This document shows, one piece after another, positions 8,304 to 16,460 of a stretch of DNA of 64,000 nt (position 1 is the stretch's first letter; every line of letters begins with the position of its first letter). Below the pieces are notes generated by a model, which saw only the letters and a list, made by a program, of their open reading frames with translations, did not search any database and had not been told where the DNA came from. Origin of the DNA: Herbaspirillum sp. DW155. Lineage in GTDB: Bacteria; Pseudomonadota; Gammaproteobacteria; Burkholderiales; Burkholderiaceae_D. The DNA lies in the NCBI RefSeq assembly GCF_037076565.1, contig NZ_AP029028.1, forward strand, positions 5,208,001-5,272,000, read 5' to 3'. A program made the position numbers and the translations under genes.

Positions 8304-8499
8304 GATGTTTCTCCTTGAATGCGTTGAGGGGACTTCAGTAGGGTTGCTTACAGTTCAGTGATGCATGTGGCCGGGATGTCGGTCGGCTCAAGCCACTCTC
8401 TAGAACCGCATCGCTTCTTGGGTTGCGATGTCGTTCATCGATGGACTGAAGTCTACGGAAGAGCGCAGAGGAGAAAAACCATGCTGTAAAGAATTGAGT

Positions 8500-8516
8500 G
8501 TTCCAGGTTCTGGAAC
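8500..8516. repeat. Inverted repeat GTTCCAG-GTT-CTGGAAC
   Basis: A perfect 7-bp-arm inverted repeat lies in the 278-bp gap between the DUF4148 gene and the hypothetical gene at 8582. It has no T-tract and so is not a terminator. It could be an operator or simple hairpin. Nothing else is recognisable in 8304-8581. Confidence 0.4.
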
Positions 8517-8581
8517 AATCGCCTCAGCCTGTCAGGCCGATGGGCGGGATGCGGTGCGAATTCATGGGGGCTCTCCTGATG

Positions 8582-8854
8582 TCAGGTCCACTGGCGCTGG
8601 CTCACGCGCAGCGGCTGGGTGTATTCCTCATGCTGGGCTTGTTTCACTACGGGCTGGATGTTGCCGTGCCGCGCGCCAGTCGATGCGGAAGGCGCCTGCG
8701 CGGCTGGCCTCATCTGACGGGGCGGCCGTTCCACCGGCGGAGTGCGTCCGCCTCCCAGTGACTTGCGCAGGCGCTGGCGCGCCGGATCGTCAGGGTGTTC
8801 ACCCACACGTTCGTTGGCGGAATGTTCGGAATTGGATTGGCGGTTGGCTTGCAC
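8582..8854 (-). CDS. Possible hydrophilic, disordered protein, 90 aa
   Basis: The ORF uses a GTG start at 8854 with a well-placed GGAGA upstream. The product is rich in Gln, Arg, Pro and Ser with no hydrophobic core (for example RQRLRKSLGGGRTPPVERPP) and would be largely unfolded. No family is recognised. The overlapping + strand frames here lack a ribosome binding site and look less protein-like, so this is the best candidate in an otherwise empty 700-bp stretch. Confidence 0.4.
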   Translation of the reverse strand: MQANRQSNSEHSANERVGEHPDDPARQRLRKSLGGGRTPPVERPPRQMRPAAQAPSASTGARHGNIQPVVKQAQHEEYTQPLRVSQRQWT

Positions 8855-9007
8855 GATGCGGTTCTCCCATCTCGACGCGGCATACGGAGGTGCCGTCTTG
8901 CAGGGGAGTATCCGCTTGGCGCACTGCCGCGATAAGCGGACAACGGCTCTGCCTGCTGTGGGAAAGCAGGCAGAGCCGCAGCGCTGCCGGTGCGCCTGTG
9001 GCGGCGC

Positions 9008-9976
9008 TCAGAAGTGATGGTCGTAGCGGATCTGGAATTTGCTGTTCTCGGCGCGGTTGCGCACCGCGAATTCCTGATAGACGTTGAAGAACAGCAGATC
9101 GCGTTCCGACAGTCGTACCATCGCTGCCGGCCCCAGCCCGACCACCCGTTCGCGGCGCCCGCCGACGTCGCTGCCGTTGACCTTGGTATCGGTGACCTGC
9201 TGCAGCCAGTAGCCGGCCGCGCCGACGGTCAGATCAGGACTGAGCTCGTACTCGGCCGCGAAGTTGGCATGCACCGCCTGTCCCGCCTGGGTGGAACTGA
9301 CGTTGTTGCCGAAGGCTGCACTGGGGGAGTTGTTGCGGGCATTCCAGAGGTAGTGCAGGCGCCAGCTGAAGCTCAGCTTCGGTGTGGCCCAGAGCGTGCC
9401 GGCCCAATAAGGATCGAAGGACCAGGTATTGCTGCCCGGATTGACGGTGGCGTTGCGGTCGTAGGCGCCCGTGGGGAGGATGAATTGCATTTCGAAGCGC
9501 TGCGAATAAAGCGGCCCTTGCGTCCCCATGACGGGATCGTACTGCACAGACACGCCGGCGGTGATGTCGCCGATACCGGTATTGCCGCGAAGGATGGCGT
9601 TGCCCGCGCCATCGTCGACCTTGGCACTGGCCACCCACGGCACCAGCACCTGGAAGCCCAGTTGCTTGTTGCCGAACTTGGCGCCGGGCGGCACGTAGAT
9701 GAACTGCGTGACGGGCGCGAAGACGCTGATGTCCTGGGTAGCAGGAAAGCCGAGCCGGTTGCCGTTGTTGTCCACCAGCTTGGTGGCCTTGCTGTAGGTG
9801 AGGTATTCGACGAAATAAAAGCCGGGGCCGCCGGGCAGCGGTGCGCCATCGAAGAAGCTGGTGCTGCCCAGGTTGACGGCGGGCTGGTCAAAAGCGCTGG
9901 CCAGCGCCGGCATAAAAGCCAGCGCCAGGGCCAGACGCGCGGCGCGCAGGCGGGCAGATTGTCGGTTCTCTCTCAT
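9008..9976 (-). CDS. Outer-membrane channel of the phenol-degradation MetA (SphA-like) family
   Basis: The protein has 322 residues and a signal peptide (about 1-28, ending ALASA). The rest is a beta-barrel pattern of alternating aromatic and polar segments. The ending KFQIRYDHHF is typical of outer-membrane barrels, where a C-terminal Phe is recognised for assembly. VEYLTYSKATKLVDNNGNRL matches MetA-pathway phenol-degradation proteins (FadL-like uptake of hydrophobic aromatics). AAGGAGACAAC precedes the ATG. It is the last gene of the cluster that reads from the aldehyde dehydrogenase through the alcohol dehydrogenase, which fits a role in aromatic substrate uptake. Confidence 0.86.
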   Translation of the reverse strand: MRENRQSARLRAARLALALAFMPALASAFDQPAVNLGSTSFFDGAPLPGGPGFYFVEYLTYSKATKLVDNNGNRLGFPATQDISVFAPVTQFIYVPPGAKFGNKQLGFQVLVPWVASAKVDDGAGNAILRGNTGIGDITAGVSVQYDPVMGTQGPLYSQRFEMQFILPTGAYDRNATVNPGSNTWSFDPYWAGTLWATPKLSFSWRLHYLWNARNNSPSAAFGNNVSSTQAGQAVHANFAAEYELSPDLTVGAAGYWLQQVTDTKVNGSDVGGRRERVVGLGPAAMVRLSERDLLFFNVYQEFAVRNRAENSKFQIRYDHHF

Positions 9977-10020
9977 GTTGTCTCCTTGTGTTCTTATCGG
10001 ATCGGGCCTGTCGCGGCCCT

Positions 10021-10788
10021 TCAGAGGTAGGTGGACGCCAGGCCGCCATCGACCGGCAGGTTCACGCCATTGACCCAGCGACTGCCGTCACTGCAGAGCC
10101 AGACAATGGCCGCAGCGATCTCGTCGGGATAGGCCGGACGCTTCATGCGGTGGGCATCCTTCTGCACGCGGTCCTGACCCAGCATGGTCACGAAGTCGCC
10201 CAGGATGGGCGTGATCACCGGACCGGGGGCCACGCTGTTCATGCGTACCGAGTGCTGCAGGAACCACGGCTGGGCCTGCGCCATGCTCCAGACGATCAGC
10301 GCTTCCTTGAAATACTGGTAGCAGCTTTCCTGCGGGACCGGATGCTGCGCCAGCCAGTCGGCGCCCGCCGCAAAGCCCACGGTCTGTGCCAGCGCCTTGT
10401 GCTGTTCCAGCCGCCTGGGCCATTCGGCGCCGAGGATGGAGGCCACATTGACGATGGCGCTGCCCGGCGGCATGCGACGGATCAGCACTTCGGTGAGATG
10501 GCGCAGGCCGAGATAATTGACGCGCGCCACCAGATCAACCGGTGCCGTGCCGGGCACCCCGGCCACGTTGCACAGGCCATCGATCTTCTCGGGCAACTGC
10601 GCAGCGGCGTCATGGATGGCATCGGCGCTGGAAAGATCGGCCTGCACGAAGCCCTCCAGGCTGATGGCGGGCGGGTTGCGGTCCACCCCGATCACGCGCG
10701 CACCCTGTACCCGCAACAGCCGGGCAGTCTCGGCACCAATGCCGGAAGCAACTCCGGTGACGACGATGGTTTTGTCTTGCAGTGTCAT
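10021..10788 (-). CDS. calA: SDR oxidoreductase, coniferyl-alcohol dehydrogenase-like
   Basis: The enzyme has 255 residues and a Rossmann fold. The NAD-binding motif is TGVASGIG (residues about 11-18), NVAGVPG stands in place of the usual NNAG, and the catalytic YxxxK reads CYQYFKEA. The long insert between the catalytic Ser and Tyr, and the VNYLGLRHL segment, fit coniferyl-alcohol dehydrogenases (CalA), which oxidise coniferyl alcohol to the aldehyde. The neighbouring aldehyde dehydrogenase would take the next step to the acid. An AAGGAGACC ribosome binding site is present. The symbol rests on family resemblance and context; the true alcohol could be another benzylic one. Confidence 0.75.
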   Translation of the reverse strand: MTLQDKTIVVTGVASGIGAETARLLRVQGARVIGVDRNPPAISLEGFVQADLSSADAIHDAAAQLPEKIDGLCNVAGVPGTAPVDLVARVNYLGLRHLTEVLIRRMPPGSAIVNVASILGAEWPRRLEQHKALAQTVGFAAGADWLAQHPVPQESCYQYFKEALIVWSMAQAQPWFLQHSVRMNSVAPGPVITPILGDFVTMLGQDRVQKDAHRMKRPAYPDEIAAAIVWLCSDGSRWVNGVNLPVDGGLASTYL

Positions 10789-10818
10789 GCTGGTCTCCTT
10801 GAATAATGATTGGTATTG

Positions 10819-10848
10819 TTTATATCGTTTATACGATTTATATCGTTT
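10819..10848. repeat. AT-rich island with 12-bp direct repeats between the two dehydrogenase genes
   Basis: TTTATATCGTTT occurs at 10819-10830 and again at 10837-10848. Between and overlapping them is the inverted repeat ATCGT-TTAT-ACGAT (10824-10837). The stretch is about three-quarters A+T in a region near two-thirds G+C. It could be a regulator site or an internal promoter for the SDR gene on the minus strand. Nothing in the window identifies the binder. Confidence 0.5.
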
Positions 10849-10871
10849 GCTGCTTCAGCGACGCAGTGGAT

Positions 10872-12335
10872 TCAGAAGGGATAGGCACTGGCCTGTTCCT
10901 TGACCGTGATCCACTTCCATTGCGTGTACTCTTCCCAGTCGGCCGGGCCGCCCACGCTGGTGCCGTTGCCGGCGATGCCGGGGCCGCCGAAGGGATTGAC
11001 GCATTCATCGTTGACGGTCTGGTCGTTGACGTGAACCATGCCCTGACGCAGCCGCGCGGCCACCCGCATGGCACGTCCGAGGGAGCCTGAGATCACTCCG
11101 GCCGCCAGCCCGCCTTGATTCTGGTTGGCCAGGGCGATGGCTTCTTCCTCGGAATCGACGCTGATGACACTGGCCACCGGACCAAAGATTTCTTCATCAA
11201 AAACGCGCATGCCCGGCCGCACGCCGCTCAATACGGTCGGTTGATAGAACAAACCTTCATAGCTGCCGCCAGCGAGCAGGCGGGCGCCTGCCGCCACGCT
11301 GTCCTGCACCAGCCCGTGCACGCGCTGCAACTGGCGCGCATCGATCAGCGGGCCCAGTGCCACCTGGCCGCTGGCACCGTCGCCCACGGGCAGGTGGCGC
11401 GCCTTTTCCACCAGCCGCTCCAGCAGGCCCGGCGCCTGCGAGGCATGCACCAGGATGCGATTGGCCGCCATGCAGATCTGGCCCTGATGCAGCCAGGCGC
11501 CCCAGGCGGCGTTGCTGGCGGCGATGTCGAGGTCGGCATCATCAAGGATCACCAGCGCATTGGCCCCGCCCAGTTCCAGCGAGACCTTCTTGAGATGGCG
11601 TCCGGCCAGCTCACCGATGCGGCGGCCCACGGCGGGCGAGCCGGTGAAAGCGATCATCGGCACCTGCGGCGCCGTGACCAGCGCCTCACCTGCTTCTGCG
11701 CCGCCCGGCAGGACGTGCAAGAGGCCGCGCGGCAAGCCCGCTTCCTCGAAGACACGCGCCAGCATGAAGCCGCCCGAAACGGGCGTGCGCACATCCGGCT
11801 TGACCACCACCGCATTGCCCGCGGCCAGCGCCGGCGCGACCGTGCGCAGGGTCAGGATCAGCGGGAAATTGAAGGGCGAGATCACGCCGATCACCCCCAG
11901 CGGCGCGCGCCTGGCGATGCTCAGGCGCCCGGGGCTGCTGGGCAGCAGCTGACCCTGGGCTTGCAGCGGCATGCCAGCGGCCAGATGGCACAGGGTGATG
12001 GCTTCGCGCACCTCGTGTTCGCCCTTGAAGAGCACGCCGCCGGTCTCGCGTGCAACCATGCGCGCCAGTTCGTCGAAGTGCTGCTGGAACAGCGCGGCGG
12101 CACGACGGAAGATATCGGCCCGCTCACGCGGCGGCACCGCCACCCAGTCGGCCTGGGCCGCCACGGCCGACTGGACCGAGATGGCCACATCGTCGGCACC
12201 GGCCAGACCGACTTCGGTCAGCGGCTGGCCGGTGGCGGGTTCGATGACGGTGGTGCCGTGTGCGGTTTCTTCCCAGCGTCCGCGGAACAGATGGCGTTGC
12301 CAGCGGGAAGGATCGAGAAAGGTGGTGGATGGCAT
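10872..12335 (-). CDS. Aromatic aldehyde dehydrogenase (benzaldehyde/coniferaldehyde type)
   Basis: The NAD(P)-dependent enzyme has 487 residues. It carries FTGSPAVGRRIGELAGRH, the general-base Glu in SLELGGANALVI, and the nucleophile Cys in HQGQICMAANRILV. The motifs and length fit the benzaldehyde/vanillin/coniferaldehyde branch of the ALDH superfamily, which oxidises an aromatic aldehyde to its acid. The ATG at 12335 follows AAGGAGACCTCGC; the longer frame is rejected. It is the first gene of the three-gene cluster and has a sigma-54 promoter about 40 bases upstream, facing the divergent sigma-54 activator. Confidence 0.88.
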   Translation of the reverse strand: MPSTTFLDPSRWQRHLFRGRWEETAHGTTVIEPATGQPLTEVGLAGADDVAISVQSAVAAQADWVAVPPRERADIFRRAAALFQQHFDELARMVARETGGVLFKGEHEVREAITLCHLAAGMPLQAQGQLLPSSPGRLSIARRAPLGVIGVISPFNFPLILTLRTVAPALAAGNAVVVKPDVRTPVSGGFMLARVFEEAGLPRGLLHVLPGGAEAGEALVTAPQVPMIAFTGSPAVGRRIGELAGRHLKKVSLELGGANALVILDDADLDIAASNAAWGAWLHQGQICMAANRILVHASQAPGLLERLVEKARHLPVGDGASGQVALGPLIDARQLQRVHGLVQDSVAAGARLLAGGSYEGLFYQPTVLSGVRPGMRVFDEEIFGPVASVISVDSEEEAIALANQNQGGLAAGVISGSLGRAMRVAARLRQGMVHVNDQTVNDECVNPFGGPGIAGNGTSVGGPADWEEYTQWKWITVKEQASAYPF

Positions 12336-12383
12336 GCGAGGTCTCCTTGGTAATGGCCGGTAAGTCCGGATCAGCGGCCATAT

Positions 12384-12399
12384 TGCAAAGCCTGTGCCA
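12384..12399 (-). promoter_or_regulatory. Sigma-54 (-24/-12) promoter of the aromatic aldehyde/alcohol operon
   Basis: The minus strand reads TGGCAC-AGGCT-TTGCA. The invariant GG (12398-12397) and GC (12386-12385) are separated by exactly 10 bases, matching the RpoN consensus. Transcription would start near 12373, leaving a leader of about 38 bases with a good ribosome binding site before the ATG at 12335. A short palindrome GGCGC-AAA-GCGCC (12401-12413) abuts it upstream. Confidence 0.88.
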
Positions 12400-12523
12400 C
12401 GGCGCAAAGCGCCATTGCATGCGGCTTTGCAGCAAGCTCATCAGCTCGCGCCACCAGCGGTCGGACGAATTTTTGGCGCCAGGAATTTGCTGCGCCGGAG
12501 CAGAATTCTTGATGCACTGCAGC

Positions 12524-12539
12524 TTGCGCATTTGCGCAA
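12524..12539. promoter_or_regulatory. Candidate upstream activating sequence for the sigma-54 activator
   Basis: Inverted repeat TTGCGCA-TT-TGCGCAA with perfect 7-bp arms. Its centre is about 158 bp upstream of the predicted sigma-54 start, which is a normal enhancer distance, and about 90 bp before the activator gene. An imperfect dyad around 12483-12508 (GAATT...GAATTC) may be a second site. Binding by the adjacent activator is inferred. Confidence 0.6.
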
Positions 12540-12629
12540 AGTCGCCAACCATCAGCGCACTGAATTTCATCATCTAATGAAACGCGCGCACCACCGCCCG
12601 CTCGCCCAATCCCAGCCAGGAGCCTGCCC

Positions 12630-14471
12630 ATGCCGCCATCCCCGCGTATTTCCCTTGCCGAGATGGTGCGCAGCCAGGGGGGTGCGGCAGCGCCTATGCA
12701 GCTCAGTTCGGCCAGCACCGACCGCTGGAGCGTGGACGCCCATCCGACCCTGGCGGACCTGAGCGAATGCCTGTTCTTTTCGCCCGGCGATGGCCGCATC
12801 TGGCTCAATGACCAACGCATGCTGCTCATCCACAGCCGCAGCATGGGCACACTGCGGCGCGAGCTGATCGACAATCTCGGCATCGACAAGGCACGCGGCC
12901 TGCTGACCCGCGCCGGCTACATCTCCGGCGCGCGCGATGCGCAACTGGTGCGCGAACGCTGGCCCGATGCCGATCCCTCCACCATCCTCATGGCCGGCAC
13001 CCGGCTGCATACGCTGGAAGGCGTGGTCAAGGTGATCCCGGTCAGCTTCAGCTATGACCCGCAAAGCGGGCGCTACGAGGGCGAATTCCTCTGGCACAAC
13101 TCCAGCGAAGCCGATGAACATCTGGCCGCCTACGGCATCGCCACGGCCCCCTCATGCTGGCAGCAGATCGGCTATGCGATCGGCTATGTGAGTACGCTGC
13201 TGGGTCATCTGGTGATCTTCCGCGAAGCGGAGTGTCGCGCGATGGGCACGCCGCATTGCCGGGTCATCGGCAAATCGGCCGAACTGTGGAGCGACGCCGA
13301 AGAGGACCTGCGCTACCTCAATGCGCAGGACTTCGTGGGCAGCGGCATGCTGGCCACCGATGGCGAGGTCGCGGCCGAGAGCCCAGGCGGACTCAGTGCC
13401 GAGGCGGTGGAGGCGATGGAGGCCGATCTGACCCGCGCCCTGGTGGGCACCTCCGCCGCCTTCAACGCCGCCTGCCACCTGCTCAACCGGGTGGCGGCCA
13501 CCGATGCCACGGTGCTCTTCACGGGCGAATCGGGGGTGGGCAAGGAGCGCTTTGCGCGCATGCTGCACCAGATCGGTCGCCGTGAACGACAAGCCTTCAT
13601 CGCCATCAATTGCGCCGCCATTCCCGAGACGCTCATCGAAACTGAACTGTTCGGTGTGGAACGCGGCGCCTATACCGGGGCCACGCAATCACGCGCCGGC
13701 CGCTTTGAACTGGCCGATGGCGGCACCCTGTTCCTCGACGAGGTGGGAACCTTGAGCCTGGTCGCGCAAGGCAAGTTGCTGCGGGTGCTGCAGGAGGGCG
13801 AATTCGAGCGGGTGGGTTCGACCCGTCCGGTCAAGGTCAATGTGCGGGTGGTTGCGGCCACCAATGAAGACCTGGCCGTGGCGGTACGCGAGGGCCGCTT
13901 CCGTCAGGACCTGTTCTTCCGGCTCAACGTATTCCCGATTCACCTGCCTCCCTTGCGCGAGCGGCGCGACGACATTCCGCTGCTGATGAATCACTTCCTC
14001 AAGTTCTATGGTCAGCGCCACGGGATCGCGGTGCGCGGTTTCACCCAGCGGGCGGTACAGGCCCTGCTCAACTACAGCTTCCCGGGCAACATCCGTGAAT
14101 TGCAGAACCTCATCGAACGCGGCGTGATCCTGGCGCAAGGCCATCCGCTGGACTTGCCGCACATGTTCATCAGCGGGGAGAGGCTCAATGACGAGGTGCT
14201 GTCCCTGCAGGGCGAGACCGGCACGCTGGCAGGACGGCACGGGCATGGGCATGGCGAGGCCAGCAGCGAGGCCGGGAGCCTCCTGGAGGTAGTGCAGCAA
14301 TGGCGCAGCGCGCAGCAGAAGGAAGACGCCGCGCTGTCCTTGCCTGCGTTGGAGCAGACCCTGATCAGCGAGGCCATCGCCCGTGCCGGTGGCAACCTGT
14401 CGGCGGCAGCGCGCCTGCTGGGTATCACGCGGGCGCAGCTGGCTTACCGGCAGCAGAAGAGAGAGCAGTAG
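12630..14471 (+). CDS. Sigma-54-dependent activator with XylR_N and V4R sensor domains
   Basis: The protein has 613 residues. An N-terminal XylR_N region (about 30-140) and a V4R domain (about 150-220) form the aromatic-sensing part known from XylR/DmpR. The AAA+ core has Walker A GESGVGKE near residue 298, the sigma-54 contact loop GAYTGA near 346 (GAFTGA variant with Tyr), and Walker B GGTLFLDEVG. A Fis-type helix-turn-helix (NLSAAARLLGITRAQLAYR) closes it. CAGGAG precedes the ATG. It is divergent from the aldehyde/alcohol dehydrogenase-channel cluster and is its obvious activator. The effector, perhaps an aromatic alcohol or aldehyde, is inferred from the target genes. Confidence 0.92.
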   Translation: MPPSPRISLAEMVRSQGGAAAPMQLSSASTDRWSVDAHPTLADLSECLFFSPGDGRIWLNDQRMLLIHSRSMGTLRRELIDNLGIDKARGLLTRAGYISGARDAQLVRERWPDADPSTILMAGTRLHTLEGVVKVIPVSFSYDPQSGRYEGEFLWHNSSEADEHLAAYGIATAPSCWQQIGYAIGYVSTLLGHLVIFREAECRAMGTPHCRVIGKSAELWSDAEEDLRYLNAQDFVGSGMLATDGEVAAESPGGLSAEAVEAMEADLTRALVGTSAAFNAACHLLNRVAATDATVLFTGESGVGKERFARMLHQIGRRERQAFIAINCAAIPETLIETELFGVERGAYTGATQSRAGRFELADGGTLFLDEVGTLSLVAQGKLLRVLQEGEFERVGSTRPVKVNVRVVAATNEDLAVAVREGRFRQDLFFRLNVFPIHLPPLRERRDDIPLLMNHFLKFYGQRHGIAVRGFTQRAVQALLNYSFPGNIRELQNLIERGVILAQGHPLDLPHMFISGERLNDEVLSLQGETGTLAGRHGHGHGEASSEAGSLLEVVQQWRSAQQKEDAALSLPALEQTLISEAIARAGGNLSAAARLLGITRAQLAYRQQKREQ

Positions 14472-14513
14472 TAAGCCTGCGACATCGCGCAAGAACAAGA
14501 CAATCGACAACCC

Positions 14514-14795
14514 TCAGGCGACGTTCTTGTAGGGACTGGGCCGGTCGGCCTCCTCGGCGACGATCTGCATCTCGCCGATGCGGTTGCGCAATTCTTCCCA
14601 GGGATGCGTAGGGAGGGTCTCGTCGTGGCGGGCATGCCGCCAGCGCAGCGCGAAGTCTTCCGCATCGTGGCCCATCTCATCCTGCCAGCGGTGCTCCAGT
14701 GCGATGAACAGTGCAATGGCGGCCACCAGTCCGAACGAACACAGCACCAGCGCGGCGTAGATGGCGTACTGCATGATGGCATCGAACCAGCCCAT
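14514..14795 (-). CDS. Small membrane-anchored hypothetical protein, 93 aa
   Basis: One N-terminal transmembrane helix (about 8-34, AIYAALVLCSFGLVAAIALF) is followed by a charged cytoplasmic part with WRHARHDETLPTHPWEELRN. The start at 14795 has GGAAGGA just upstream, slightly close. No family is recognised. It is divergent from the MFS carrier and converges on the sigma-54 activator. The tail looks soluble and helical. Confidence 0.6.
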   Translation of the reverse strand: MGWFDAIMQYAIYAALVLCSFGLVAAIALFIALEHRWQDEMGHDAEDFALRWRHARHDETLPTHPWEELRNRIGEMQIVAEEADRPSPYKNVA

Positions 14796-14997
14796 GTCCT
14801 TCCCGTCCTCATCGTTTCATCACAATGCGGCGATGATATTCCCCTGTCCCGTACCCGCCCATCAGGAAATGACTGAGGCGCCGCCGGCACGGGCGGCCAA
14901 GCTCATCCACAGGAACCCGCGCTGCATGCAGACGGTCTGCCGTTCAGGCGCGCACCGCCTGCGAATCGCCGCGATCTCCCTGTTACGGAAGCCCTCG

Positions 14998-16422
14998 ATG
15001 ACTGCACATGCCTGCTCCAACATTCCTGCCCGCCTCGACCGCCTGCCGTGGTCGCGTTGGCACTGGCGCGTGGTCATCGCACTGGGCGTGGCCTGGGTGC
15101 TGGACGGGCTGGAAGTCACGCTGGTCGGTTCGCTGGGCAGCGTGCTCGAACGCAGCGACACCCTTGCTCTGAATGCCGCACAGGTCGGCTGGACCGGCTC
15201 GCTCTACATCGCCGGGACCGTGCTGGGGGCACTGGTATTCGGGCGCCTGACCGACCGGCTGGGCCGCAAGCGGCTCTTCATGCTCACGCTGATGCTGTAC
15301 ATGGCGGCCACCCTGGCCACTGCCTTTGCGCAGGATTTCCTGTTCCTGGCGCTGTGCCGTTTCGTGACCGGGCTGGGCATCGGCGGCGAATATGCCGCCA
15401 TCAATTCGGCCATCGATGAGTTGATACCCGCACGCGTGCGGGGGCAGGTCAACCTCATCATCAACGCCAGCTTCTGGATCGGTGCGGCATTGGGCGCAGG
15501 CCTGTCGCTGGTGATCCTGGATCCGCAGGTGATGGGCGCCGCGCTGGGCTGGCGCGCCTGCTTCCTGCTGGGAGCGGTGCTGGCGGTGGCGGTGCTGCTG
15601 GTGCGCCGCCATGTGCCGGAGAGTCCGCGCTGGCTGCTCATGCATGGCCGCGATGAGGAGGCCGAACAGGTGGTGCGCAAGATCGAGGCCGAGGTCGCGC
15701 AGCAGCACGGTCCCCTGCCGGCCCCGGCCGACGTGGCCGCAGCCCCGGGCCAGGCAGGCAGCGGCATGCTGCCCTGGCGCGAGATCGCTCAGGTGCTGCT
15801 GCATCGCTACCGCCAGCGCAGCGTGATGGTGGCGCTGATGATGGTGGCGCAGGCCTTCGTGTACAACGCCATCTTCTTTACGTATTCGCTGGTGCTCACG
15901 CGTTTCTTCCAGGTGCCGGACCATCGCGTGGCGCTCTACATCTTTCCCTTTGCGCTGGGCAATGTGCTCGGGCCGGTGTTGCTGGGTCACCTGTTCGACA
16001 GCATCGGCCGCCGTCGCATGATCGCGGCCACTTACCTGCTCTCCGGTGCGGGGCTGGCGGGCACGGCCTGGGCCTTCAATGCCGGGTGGCTGGATGCGCG
16101 CTCGCTGGCGCTGTGCTGGAGCGCGGTGTTCTTCGTGGCCTCGGCGGCAGCCAGTTCGGCCTACCTGACGGCCAGCGAGGTATTCCCGCTGCGCATGCGT
16201 GCCATGGCGATTTCGATTTTCTACGCCATCGGGACGGGGGTGGGTGGATTCGTCGCGCCGGTGCTGCTGGGCTGGCTCATCGCCAGCGGGGACCGCCATG
16301 CGGTGGCTGCCGGCTATGCGCTGGGCGCATGCCTGGCGCTGTTGGCGGGGGCGTGCGCGCTGCGCTTTGCAGTGGATGCGGAACGACGTACGCTGGAAGA
16401 GGTGGCGGAGTGGCGATCCTGA
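14998..16422 (+). CDS. MFS transporter (sugar-porter-like)
   Basis: The carrier has 474 residues and about 12 transmembrane helices. The loop 2-3 signature GRLTDRLGRKRLF and its second-half counterpart GHLFDSIGRRRM are both present, as are CRFVTGLGIGGEYAAINSAI and the sugar-porter PESPRWLLMHGR before a long central loop. The opening DGLEVTLVGSLG resembles sugar/acid symporters. The ATG at 14998 fits the first helix; the frame open to 14761 reads like noncoding sequence. The substrate is unknown, and no catabolic partner adjoins it. Confidence 0.85.
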   Translation: MTAHACSNIPARLDRLPWSRWHWRVVIALGVAWVLDGLEVTLVGSLGSVLERSDTLALNAAQVGWTGSLYIAGTVLGALVFGRLTDRLGRKRLFMLTLMLYMAATLATAFAQDFLFLALCRFVTGLGIGGEYAAINSAIDELIPARVRGQVNLIINASFWIGAALGAGLSLVILDPQVMGAALGWRACFLLGAVLAVAVLLVRRHVPESPRWLLMHGRDEEAEQVVRKIEAEVAQQHGPLPAPADVAAAPGQAGSGMLPWREIAQVLLHRYRQRSVMVALMMVAQAFVYNAIFFTYSLVLTRFFQVPDHRVALYIFPFALGNVLGPVLLGHLFDSIGRRRMIAATYLLSGAGLAGTAWAFNAGWLDARSLALCWSAVFFVASAAASSAYLTASEVFPLRMRAMAISIFYAIGTGVGGFVAPVLLGWLIASGDRHAVAAGYALGACLALLAGACALRFAVDAERRTLEEVAEWRS

Positions 16423-16460
16423 ATGACGTGATGACCGGGGGCCTCTGTCATCAGCCGGGC

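Noticed and set aside
8428..9087. A 219-codon + strand frame in the gap before the MetA-type channel
   Set aside because: Cys/Arg/Gly/Ser-rich shadow text with no ribosome binding site, and it runs into the channel gene on the other strand. The 90-codon minus-strand ORF is the better candidate.
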